Assembly: GCA_937901895.1 (NCBI GenBank)
Contig: CALGTD010000113.1
Location: 1-6,401, forward strand
Reading direction: 5' to 3'
Length of the DNA stretch: 6,401 bases
Source of the DNA: an uncultured Spartobacteria bacterium
GTDB taxonomy: Bacteria; Verrucomicrobiota; Verrucomicrobiia; Chthoniobacterales; JAATET01
This document shows positions 1-6,401 of this stretch, piece after piece. Each line of letters begins with the position of its first letter. Positions within the stretch are counted from its first letter, which is position 1. Made by a program: the position numbers and the translations under genes. The notes beneath the pieces are model-generated. The model did no database searches, had not been told where the DNA came from, and saw only the letters and a program-made list of their open reading frames with translations.

Positions 1-43
1 TGGCGACATGGCCGCAAATATGGAGCTTATCGCGGATCCCATA

Positions 44-59
44 TGCGCAACGATGTGCA
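44..59. promoter_or_regulatory. LacI-family operator-like imperfect palindrome
   Basis: The 16-bp site TGCGCAACGATGTGCA is a partial dyad around a central CG: five of the seven flanking base pairs are symmetric. LacI-family repressors commonly bind 14-18 bp palindromes with a central CG and a CAACG-type half-site, and the left arm fits that pattern well. A second copy of the good half-site, inverted (CGTTGCGC), lies at 69-76, with centres about 18 bp apart. The site sits roughly 75-90 bp ahead of the first gene of the sugar operon, where a repressor site would be expected. No convincing -35/-10 pair was found; GCTTAT at 25-30 is at best a weak -10. The regulator is not in the window, so the assignment is inference. 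Confidence 0.35.
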
Positions 60-132
60 CAAACTTTGCGTTGCGCGGAGGTTTTTCCTGCGGCGAACTT
101 TGCCCGGACGTCAGGCTTGCATTTGTCTGCCC

Positions 133-1998
133 ATGAAATCCCGTCCCGTTCTCTGGCTGTTGCTCTCCCACTTGAGTCATCCCGATGTCCCCGTCGTCGC
201 GCCGACCCTTGCCTGGATGGCCGGCGAAATGGGCGCCTGGTTTGAGCTTTATCTGGAGTGCCGGCGCGATGGACGCCTCTTTGCCGAGACCGGCAGCACG
301 GTGCTGGGCGGTCATCACCATCAGCAGTTTAACTATCTGTGCGCCGCGTTTGACGTCCGGATCCTCCGGCTCGGCCCGACATCGGTCTTTGATTCTTCGA
401 TCGAAACCTTTGGTCTGCCGGTTATCGCCGAGGCGGACGAGGCGGCGGGTCTTTACTTCCGCCTGCTCCAATTGCCCGGCGCGGCCCGTCCGGGTTCCGT
501 CGTCCTGCTGCCGTCCGGGGATGTCCGCGTCGGGTCCGGGCGTCTTCCCCTCGCCCCGTTCCTCTTTCCGGAAATTTTGTATCGTCGGGCGCTGGGTTAT
601 CGCGCGGCCCAGGCCGGAGCGGCGGCGCGTCTTGCCAGGAAACACGCCATTTCCAAAGCTCATGCCGTTTTTCTCGACGGGCGGGAACTCCGTGCGGCCC
701 GAAAGGGGTTTCCGCGCCTGCAGCAGGTCGATCGTGTCGGGGCGAAGGACACCTGGGGAACGCTGACCCTACGCACCGCCCGCCGGTGGAAGTCCGAGGC
801 GCGCGGATTGGTCTTCGGCGATCCGCCGGCCGTTCTCTCCCAGATGGCGGCGCACTGCCGTCATCGCCGCGTAGCCGTTTTCGCCCCAGCAGTGTTTCCC
901 CGGGGCGCGGGCGTTGCGGTTTCGGACTATGTCGAAGGACGCTCGTCGATCGCCACCGAAGCCGCCGCCCTCGCGGTCGAGCTGGGCAACCGCGTCATCA
1001 CCGGACGCCAGACCTGCGACGGCGACATTTTCGAGTGGTCCCGTCAGGGTGTGTGCATTCAGATCATCGATCCCAACCGTCCCGCCTTTCCCGTGGTGGA
1101 AACCGTGCGGCATCCGTGGGCCGGAACCCCGGCGGAGAAAAAGGCCGGCAACGAACCGTCCGACGACCAACTTGCGCGGTGGGCGGACGAGGGACGCGTG
1201 CTCACCTCGTTGATCTTCCACTCCGGCGAGGTCGCGCACAACGAAGCCATGCTTGCCCTGGTGGACTTCGCGGTCAGTCAAAATCTCAAGTTTGGCCTCG
1301 GCGTGCATGCCGCGCGTTATGAAACCTGTCCGCAGATGTGGGAACTGCTCGGCGTGCCGGTCGAGCGCGGCGGCGCGCTGGGTCTCGTCGAGCCCCTCCT
1401 CCACAGCGGCGGTCTGGGCGTGCTGGCCGAATGCCACTGCCCGCCCGAAATCCTGCGCGAACATTGTGAACGCGCCCTCGCGCGCATCCGGGAAATTGCC
1501 GGTCCTGCCGGCACACCCCGCGGGTATTACGCGTTCATGGATTCCAACCTCGACCGTCTGGATTCCGTGCGCGGCGATCTCTTTTCCGCGATTACCGCCG
1601 CGGGGCTCGACTACGTGGTTTCTTCCGCCCTGCCCGGACGCAACCGTCTGCTCTGGCGCTCGGCCGACGGCCGGCGCATCGCCCTGAATCAATCCCCGCG
1701 AGTCGTTCACGCCGCCTCCCCCTTCGTACGCGCCACCACGCCGGAGGATCTCGACACCGCCGGCGGAGCCGCCGGAGCGGGCTGGATCCTCGCCACGCTG
1801 GACGCGCCGGTCATTTCCTTCGCGCCTTACATCTGGGAGAAGGGTGCGCGTTTCACCGCGCTCGTCGCCAGACTCCGCGAGGGCCATCGCGTCAATGTCA
1901 CCCCGCGCACCATCGCCCGCTACGCCCGCCTGCTCGCACGGCGCGGCCTTCTTCCCGCTCCGCTGGTCCGGGACAACCAATCCGTCGTTTTTTCATGA
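133..1998 (+). CDS. Conserved-looking protein of unknown function, possible (beta/alpha)-barrel hydrolase
   Basis: I do not recognise this 621-residue protein. The ATG at 133 is preferred because the frame upstream (a possible ATG at 43) is Arg/Cys-rich, unlike a protein, and overlaps the operator-like site; no Shine-Dalgarno is visible at either start. There is no signal peptide: the short hydrophobic stretch near residues 6-12 is followed by ordinary soluble sequence. The N-terminal part (1-120) has a GHHHQQFNYL motif at 60-69, where the histidines could bind metal. Residues 355-500 alternate strand-like and helix-like segments (LTSLIFHSGEVAH at 357-369, FGLGVHAARYE at 387-397, a YYAFMDSN strand at 465-472, LDYVVSS at 492-498). 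The C-terminal end (560-605, with SFAPYIWEKG and a VTPRTIARYARLL helix) recalls the last strand and helix of polysaccharide-deacetylase-like or GH57/GH38-like barrels. The canonical deacetylase metal motifs are not cleanly present: HSGEVAH has one residue too many between the histidines. The stop overlaps the mannosidase start, so a role on the same sugar is likely. Sure that it is a gene; fold and function are weak inference. Confidence 0.85.
   Translation: MKSRPVLWLLLSHLSHPDVPVVAPTLAWMAGEMGAWFELYLECRRDGRLFAETGSTVLGGHHHQQFNYLCAAFDVRILRLGPTSVFDSSIETFGLPVIAEADEAAGLYFRLLQLPGAARPGSVVLLPSGDVRVGSGRLPLAPFLFPEILYRRALGYRAAQAGAAARLARKHAISKAHAVFLDGRELRAARKGFPRLQQVDRVGAKDTWGTLTLRTARRWKSEARGLVFGDPPAVLSQMAAHCRHRRVAVFAPAVFPRGAGVAVSDYVEGRSSIATEAAALAVELGNRVITGRQTCDGDIFEWSRQGVCIQIIDPNRPAFPVVETVRHPWAGTPAEKKAGNEPSDDQLARWADEGRVLTSLIFHSGEVAHNEAMLALVDFAVSQNLKFGLGVHAARYETCPQMWELLGVPVERGGALGLVEPLLHSGGLGVLAECHCPPEILREHCERALARIREIAGPAGTPRGYYAFMDSNLDRLDSVRGDLFSAITAAGLDYVVSSALPGRNRLLWRSADGRRIALNQSPRVVHAASPFVRATTPEDLDTAGGAAGAGWILATLDAPVISFAPYIWEKGARFTALVARLREGHRVNVTPRTIARYARLLARRGLLPAPLVRDNQSVVFS
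1995..1998 (+). other. ATGA stop/start overlap (translational coupling)
   Basis: The ATG of the mannosidase and the TGA of the preceding gene share the bases ATGA. The mannosidase start has no purine-rich ribosome binding site ahead of it; the preceding stretch is T-rich (six T's, then CATG). This favours re-initiation by ribosomes that finish the first gene and supports a shared transcript. Confidence 0.8.
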
Positions 1999-3338
1999 AC
2001 ACGTCGTTTCCCTCCCGCCGTCCGCCGGCGGACCGGCGCACATTCTCCAGTCCGGCCTGCGAACATCTGATTGAGGAAGTCGCGCCGGCGATCGTCGACG
2101 ACGAACTCCGCTGGCTTTTCACCAACTGCCTGCCCAACACGCTCGACACCACCATTTCTTTTTCCCGCGACGCCGACGGTCTGCCGGACACCTACGTCAT
2201 CACCGGCGACATCGACGCCATGTGGCTGCGCGACTCCGCCGCGCAGGTCTGGCCCTACCTGCCTCTCGCCAACGAACATGCCGATATCCGCGACCTGATC
2301 GCGGGTGTTGTCCGCCGCCAGACCGCCTGCATTCTTCTGGATCCCTACGCCAATGCCTTTTACCGCGAGCCGCGCCTTGGCGAATGGCGCAACGACGGCA
2401 CCCGCATGGTGCCCGGCGTGCACGAGCGCAAGTGGGAGCTCGACAGCCCGTGTTATTTCCTGCGCCTTTCGCACGGCTACTGGCGCGCCACCGGCGATCT
2501 TCTTCCCTTCGATAATCGCTGGCGCGAAGCCGTGCGGGCCGTGCTCCGACTCCTTCGGGTCGAACAGGGCGGCGTTCCCGGCCGCTCGACATATGGTTTC
2601 ACCCGGCCGGGAAGCACCGACTCCCTCCTCAATGGCGGCATCGGTGATCCCGCCAGACCCTGCGGTCTTGTGCGCTCGGCCTTCCGTCCGTCCGACGACC
2701 TCTGCAAGCTGCCTTACCACGTTCCCTCCAACGCCATGGCCTCCGTCGTTTTGCGCGACGTCGCCGAACTGCTCGATCTGCAGGGCGAAACGGCCGACGC
2801 CGACGAGGCCCGGACGATTTCCCGGGAAATTGCCGCGGCGCTCGAAGCCCACGCAGTGGTGCGGCGTCCGGAGATCGGCGAAATCTGGGCCTACGAAGTG
2901 GACGGATACGGCTCGGCCTTCCTGATGGACGACGCCAACATTCCTTCGCTCCTCGCCCTGCCCTATCTGGGTTTTTGCGCCAAAACCGATCCCCGTTACC
3001 TGCGCACCCGCGCCTTCTGCCTCAGCGAAGCCAATCCCTATTTCTTTCGCGGGGCGGCCGGGGAGGGGATTGGCGGACCCCATGCAGGTCTGCGAACCAT
3101 CTGGCCGCTGGCCATCCTCATGCGCGCGCTTACTGCCGTCGAGGACAACGAAATCCTCGCCTGTCTGCGTCAGCTGCGCGCCACCCATGCCGGCACCGGG
3201 TTCATGCATGAAACCTTCACCGCTGACGATGCGGCGCGCTTCACGCGTTCCTGGTTTGCCTGGGCCAACACCCTTTTCGGCGAGCTCATTGTCACGCTGT
3301 ATCATGAACGCCCTCACCTCCTCACCCACCCTCTCTAA
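1995..3338 (+). CDS. GH125 family exo-alpha-1,6-mannosidase
   Basis: This 447-residue protein matches glycoside hydrolase family 125 (formerly DUF1237), whose characterised members from Clostridium perfringens and Streptococcus pneumoniae are inverting, metal-independent enzymes that remove non-reducing alpha-1,6-linked mannose. Recognisable family blocks, in order, are: TGDIDAMWLRDSAAQVWPYL at 70-89, KWELDSPCYFLRL at 146-158, FRPSDD at 230-235, LPYHVPSNAMASVVL at 239-253, YEVDGYGSAFLMDDANIPSL at 300-319, GIGGPHAGLRTIWPLA at 358-373, and GFMHETF at 402-408 followed by SWFAWANTLFGELI. By recalled alignment to the clostridial enzyme (acid Asp220, base Glu393), the acid is Asp234 or Asp235 and the base is Glu406. 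Both are present, so the enzyme should be active. Length is normal for the family and covers a single (alpha/alpha)6 barrel. No signal peptide is visible, so it is probably cytoplasmic and acts on imported short mannosides. It sits between the unknown gene (4-base overlap) and the flavoprotein (12-nt gap). Confidence 0.93.
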   Translation: MNTSFPSRRPPADRRTFSSPACEHLIEEVAPAIVDDELRWLFTNCLPNTLDTTISFSRDADGLPDTYVITGDIDAMWLRDSAAQVWPYLPLANEHADIRDLIAGVVRRQTACILLDPYANAFYREPRLGEWRNDGTRMVPGVHERKWELDSPCYFLRLSHGYWRATGDLLPFDNRWREAVRAVLRLLRVEQGGVPGRSTYGFTRPGSTDSLLNGGIGDPARPCGLVRSAFRPSDDLCKLPYHVPSNAMASVVLRDVAELLDLQGETADADEARTISREIAAALEAHAVVRRPEIGEIWAYEVDGYGSAFLMDDANIPSLLALPYLGFCAKTDPRYLRTRAFCLSEANPYFFRGAAGEGIGGPHAGLRTIWPLAILMRALTAVEDNEILACLRQLRATHAGTGFMHETFTADDAARFTRSWFAWANTLFGELIVTLYHERPHLLTHPL

Positions 3339-3350
3339 ACCGCAAGCCCC

Positions 3351-5774
3351 ATGACCACCCAAACTCCGGAAACCCTCACCTTCGATCTGGTCGTTGTTGG
3401 CGGCGGACTGGCCGGCCTCTGCGCCGCCGTCGCCGCCGCCCGGCACGGGGCGGAGGTCGCGCTTGTGCAGGACCGTCCCGTTCTGGGAGGCAACTGCTCG
3501 AGCGAGATCCGCGTTGTGCCGCACGGATCCACCCACTCCAATGCCTGGGCGCAGGAAACCGGCCTGCCCTACGAACTCCTGCTGCACGAACGCACACTCA
3601 ACCATGCGACCCTTTTCGATCACGGCCTGATCAACAGCCGCTTTGATCTCACGTTGATCGAGTTCGCGCGCGCGGAGCCGCGGCTGCAGGTGTTTTTCAA
3701 CACCACCGTGCGAGCCGTGGAATCGTCGCCGGTCGATCCCGACGACCTCACTCCACCTCGCCCCACGCCCAATGGTCTGGGGCGCATCGGCGGCCATGAC
3801 CGCGTCATTCACGCGGTGCGCGGCTCGCAGCTCGGCAGCGAGAAGGAATTCCTCTTCCGCGCCCGCCAGTTCATCGATGCGACCGGGGACGGCACGGTCG
3901 GTTTTCTCGCCGGAGCCGATTTTCTCTACGGCCGCGAGGCCCGTTCTGAATACGGGGAAAACCTGGCCCCGCTCGTCGCAGACGACGTGACCATGGGCTC
4001 CACCATCACCATGCAGGCGCGCGACACCGGTCGTCCGGCGCCTTTTGTCCCACCGCCCGGCATCCGGCAATACCGCAGCCTGGCCGATCTCGGTCTCAAG
4101 CGCAGCATCTACCATCTGGAAAAGTCCGTCTTCGGCGGCTACTGGTGGCTGGAGGTCTGCAATCCCTTCCACCAGATCACCGACAACCAGGCCATCCGCG
4201 AAGAACTTCACGCCCATGTGTTGGGCGTGTGGGATTATCTCAAAAATCACAGCGAACACCGCGACGCCCTCGCCAATCACGCCTTGGAATGGATCGGCAT
4301 GGTGCCGGGCAAGCGCGAAAGCCGCCGGCTGGTCGGCGATATGGTCGTGTGCGAACAGGACGTGCACCGCGACCGCCGCTGGCCCGATGGCGTCGCCTAT
4401 GCCGGCTGGTGGATCGACCTGCACATCCCCGGCGGCATTCTCAACAAGACCGATCCCGGAGAGCGGGAAAACGCCGACCGCAACTACAAGCACTGGATCC
4501 GCGTCCCGCTTTTCAGTCTTCCGCTGCGCGCTTTCTACAGCCGCAATGTGCGCAATCTCTGGATGGCGGGGCGCTGCCTGAGCGTCACCCACGTCGCCCT
4601 CGGTCCATCCCGGGTCATGCAGACGCTCGGACAAATGGGCCACGCGGTGGGCATGGCCGCCGCCTACGCCCTCGAGCACAACCTTTCTCCGCGCGAAGTC
4701 GCCTCGCCTGACGGCCCGCACATCCAGCCGCTGCGTCAACGCATGCTCCGCGACGACGTGCGCCTGCTCGGGGTGCGCAATACCGACCCGGACGATCTCG
4801 CCCTTGAAGCCGTCGCCTCCGTCTCCAGCGAAGCCGCCTTCGATCTCGGCGAACCCGACACGACCCGCTGGTTCCGGCTTGGTGCGCCGCGGCCCGGATC
4901 GTCGCTGTCCTCCGAAGCTCTCGGCATGGTGGTGCCGGTGACCGCCGACCGCATCGACACGGTGTCGCTTTTTCTCCAAAATGAAAACCGGGAAGCCGTG
5001 CGCCTCGTCGTCGGCGTGCAGCCGATGGATCGCATCTGGGACCGTGACGACCGTCAGCCGGTGGCGTCCGTCGAAGTCGAATTTCCCGCAAACCACGAGG
5101 GATGGTGCGATGTGCCGCTGAATGCGCGCGTCGAACCGGGACGTCCGTATCGCATCACCCTCGCCGGACCGCATGGAATTCTCTGGGCGGCGGCCGGCCG
5201 CAACGAACCTGGCTCGGTGATGCAGTATCTGTATGTCTGCCCCGGCGGCCCCGAGGAAAAAAACCGCACCCTGCCCGGCTTCCAGCCCTCCGAGGTGGAC
5301 ATTCCCGCCTACCGCCACTGGCGCCAGTTGCCGAACTGTCCGCTCGCCCTGCGCATGAACCCGGTCCCGCGTCCCTACGGCGCGGCCAACATCAACAACG
5401 GATGGGCCTGGGTGGAAGCGATGCCAAACCTCTGGATCTCCGATCCGTCGCAGCCCCTGCCACAGCACTGCGACCTCGTCTTCCCCGCGCCCCGCCGCAT
5501 CGGGCGCGTCGAACTCTCCTTCGACACCAACCTCACCCGCACGATTCAGAGTGCGGAGGGGTTCTTTCGCGCCCCCGAATGCGCCCGCGATTGGCGTCTT
5601 CTGGCGCGGGTGGACGGCTCATGGAAAACCGTCCACGAAGAACGGAACAACTTTCAGCGCAAACGGGTGGCGCGTTTTGAACCGGTCGAAGCCGGGGCAC
5701 TTCGGCTGGAAATCCTCGCCACCAATGGCGCGCCCGAGGCCCGCTTATACGAAATGCGCGCCTACGCCGGTTGA
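3351..5774 (+). CDS. FAD-dependent oxidoreductase with beta-rich C-terminal extension
   Basis: This 807-residue flavoprotein is of the FAD_oxidored type (Pfam PF12831). A Rossmann nucleotide-binding motif lies at the N-terminus (FDLVVVGGGLAGLCAA, 11-26), followed by an acidic/polar second strand and GGNCSSEIRV at 46-55. A second flavin-contact motif, FIDATGDGTVGFLAGADF, lies at 174-191. The FAD-closing segment is at 403-437 (LWMAGRCLSVTHVALGPSRV, then MQTLGQMGHAVGMAA). The catalytic half ends near 470. Residues ~475-807 are an extension: a beta-rich stretch at 495-635, then a discoidin-like (F5/8 type C) region with NNGWAWVEAMPNLWISDP at 682-699 and IGRVELSFDTNLTR at 717-730. Such folds often bind carbohydrate. 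There is no signal peptide. The start lies 12 nt after the mannosidase stop, with no good ribosome binding site. Members of this family are common in Bacteroidetes and Verrucomicrobia sugar loci, but substrates are mostly unknown. Oxidation of a sugar or sugar-derived hydroxyl is plausible inference only. Confidence 0.9.
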   Translation: MTTQTPETLTFDLVVVGGGLAGLCAAVAAARHGAEVALVQDRPVLGGNCSSEIRVVPHGSTHSNAWAQETGLPYELLLHERTLNHATLFDHGLINSRFDLTLIEFARAEPRLQVFFNTTVRAVESSPVDPDDLTPPRPTPNGLGRIGGHDRVIHAVRGSQLGSEKEFLFRARQFIDATGDGTVGFLAGADFLYGREARSEYGENLAPLVADDVTMGSTITMQARDTGRPAPFVPPPGIRQYRSLADLGLKRSIYHLEKSVFGGYWWLEVCNPFHQITDNQAIREELHAHVLGVWDYLKNHSEHRDALANHALEWIGMVPGKRESRRLVGDMVVCEQDVHRDRRWPDGVAYAGWWIDLHIPGGILNKTDPGERENADRNYKHWIRVPLFSLPLRAFYSRNVRNLWMAGRCLSVTHVALGPSRVMQTLGQMGHAVGMAAAYALEHNLSPREVASPDGPHIQPLRQRMLRDDVRLLGVRNTDPDDLALEAVASVSSEAAFDLGEPDTTRWFRLGAPRPGSSLSSEALGMVVPVTADRIDTVSLFLQNENREAVRLVVGVQPMDRIWDRDDRQPVASVEVEFPANHEGWCDVPLNARVEPGRPYRITLAGPHGILWAAAGRNEPGSVMQYLYVCPGGPEEKNRTLPGFQPSEVDIPAYRHWRQLPNCPLALRMNPVPRPYGAANINNGWAWVEAMPNLWISDPSQPLPQHCDLVFPAPRRIGRVELSFDTNLTRTIQSAEGFFRAPECARDWRLLARVDGSWKTVHEERNNFQRKRVARFEPVEAGALRLEILATNGAPEARLYEMRAYAG

Positions 5775-5901
5775 AACGGCGCGGCGCGCAATTCCTCATT
5801 CTCCTCCAGCGGCACCTCGACAAAGCCCGCCGACCGAAAGCGAATGTCCCAATCCCCCCCCGACGGCTCACCAGCACCTCCCGCGCCGCGCGGCCGCTGA
5901 T
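5762..5901 (-). pseudogene. Possible frameshifted 3' remnant of a minus-strand gene
   Basis: Read on the minus strand, 5901 down to 5857 gives ISGRAAREVLVSRRG. After the 8-C tract (8 G's on this strand, 5854-5861), the next frame gives DWDIRFRSAGFVEVPLEENE from 5854, then ELRAAPFQPA, and a TAG stop at 5764-5762. Adding one G to the tract would join the two frames without a break. By my count 36 of 45 codons end in G or C, as in the real genes here, and the strand-like hydrophobic alternation looks protein-like. There is no credible start: the upstream frame meets the TAA stop of the PEP-CTERM gene at 5955-5953. This could be a decayed C-terminus or, if the tract is miscalled, an artefact of sequencing. 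It overlaps the last 13 bases of the flavoprotein gene. The family is not recognised, and chance in GC-rich DNA is possible. Confidence 0.3.
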
Positions 5902-5952
5902 CCCGGCGGAACAGGCGGCGACAGGATGAAACGGTGATTGATGGCTTCGCCC

Positions 5953-6401
5953 TTACACCAAAGAGCGACGGCGGCGGAACACCATCGTGAAGCAGCCCAG
6001 AGCAGCCAACAGCGCAGCGGGCGCAGGCTCCGGAACGACCTCCACCTTGACATTGTCGATCAACGAAGTGGTTCCCGCCTGGAGACGAATGGCCACCGTG
6101 TTGAAGCTGGTGACGACATCAGCACCAACCGCTCCGTTGGTGGTGCCCGCAACACTCAAGTGAATGATATCTCCACTGCCGACGGTCAGGAGCGTCTCAA
6201 CCTCGGTGGCAGAAACGAGCGTGATGTCATAGACCACGGTGTAGGTGGTGTCCGCAAGAAAGTTGAACTGGGTGGTGTTCTCACCAAGTGTAACCCCTTC
6301 CTGAAGATTCGACCCCACGGGAACGGTGCCGGACTTGTAGCGGGCGGCATTACCCGTCGTGACGTTGTCGCGGAAAAACGTAAAGTAGCCCTCCGCCGTG
6401 C
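5953..6401 (-). CDS. PEP-CTERM sorting domain protein, C-terminal part (5' end outside window)
   Basis: The frame is open from the right edge to a TAA at 5955-5953 and gives about 149 residues, so the N-terminus and any signal peptide lie beyond 6401. An internal GTG at 6318 is not taken as the start because the frame continues as ordinary protein upstream of it (TAEGYFTFFRDNV and onward). The C-terminus is a classic PEP-CTERM signal: VEVVPEPAP, a hydrophobic stretch (AALLAALGCFTMVF), then RRRR and three last residues. Such proteins are exported and processed by an exosortase. The body is Thr/Val/Gly-rich and beta-like, ending in SLIDNVKVEVVPEP, typical of surface jelly-roll proteins of Verrucomicrobia and Planctomycetes. 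Two sampled 60-base lines have 57-58% GC, against 67% and about 80% in sampled lines of the operon. It converges on the operon; its specific function is unknown. Confidence 0.85.
   Translation of the reverse strand, partial: TAEGYFTFFRDNVTTGNAARYKSGTVPVGSNLQEGVTLGENTTQFNFLADTTYTVVYDITLVSATEVETLLTVGSGDIIHLSVAGTTNGAVGADVVTSFNTVAIRLQAGTTSLIDNVKVEVVPEPAPAALLAALGCFTMVFRRRRSLV

Noticed and set aside
1..42. A divergent minus-strand start (ATG at 42-40, reading MGSAISSIFAAMSP to the edge)
   Set aside because: Fourteen codons are too few to judge, and there is no ribosome binding site or recognisable N-terminus. A divergent regulator gene is possible but unsupported.
34..45. Adjacent GGATCC and CATATG (BamHI and NdeI sites), as in a cloning-vector junction
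   Set aside because: No vector sequence, tag or promoter surrounds it, and further GGATCC sites occur by chance across this GC-rich window.
769..1980. A 403-codon minus-strand open frame inside the first gene
   Set aside because: It has shadow composition and no recognisable motif, while the sense frame has coherent secondary-structure-like patterns and is coupled to the mannosidase.
133..1998. Assigning the first gene outright as a polysaccharide deacetylase
   Set aside because: The Asp-Asp motif and correctly spaced His-x3-His pair of that family were not found; only overall pattern similarity remains.
1920..5468. A 1182-codon open frame on the minus strand across the mannosidase and flavoprotein genes
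   Set aside because: It is antisense to two clearly recognised families. Its translation is rich in Gly, Ala, Arg, His and Val without domains, as expected from the complement of GC-rich codons.
5775..5952. A transcription terminator between the convergent genes
   Set aside because: Several GC-rich short dyads exist (for example around 5880-5895), but none is followed by a T-run on either strand, so no intrinsic terminator is called.

Overview
The window looks like part of a carbohydrate-utilisation locus from a GC-rich Gram-negative bacterium. Verrucomicrobia, probably Opitutaceae or a relative, is the best guess. The evidence is the high GC of the coding regions, a GH125-type mannosidase in a run with a sugar-associated FAD oxidoreductase, poor Shine-Dalgarno sites, and a PEP-CTERM surface protein at the right edge. 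The assignment is inference from gene content, not from a marker gene.

Layout: positions 1-132 are a leader that holds an imperfect palindrome resembling a LacI-family operator. Three plus-strand genes follow, packed as one transcription unit: a 621-residue protein of unknown function (133-1998), a GH125-family exo-alpha-1,6-mannosidase (1995-3338, joined by an ATGA stop/start overlap), and an 807-residue FAD-dependent oxidoreductase with a long beta-rich C-terminal extension (3351-5774, after a 12-nt gap). None of the three shows a signal peptide, so all probably work in the cytoplasm. A 178-nt convergent gap (5775-5952) follows. It contains what looks like the frameshifted 3' end of a lost minus-strand gene, broken at an 8-C tract. 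At the right edge the C-terminal ~149 residues of a minus-strand PEP-CTERM protein (5953 to beyond 6401) are visible, with noticeably lower GC.

How the genes may work together: GH125 enzymes release mannose from the non-reducing end of alpha-1,6-mannosides. The tight packing suggests that the unknown protein and the flavoprotein act on the same imported mannoside or on a modified form of it, under control of a sugar-responsive repressor. The flavoprotein's substrate and the first gene's activity cannot be read from the sequence. This combination is the most interesting part of the window. The PEP-CTERM gene is convergent, compositionally different and probably unrelated.
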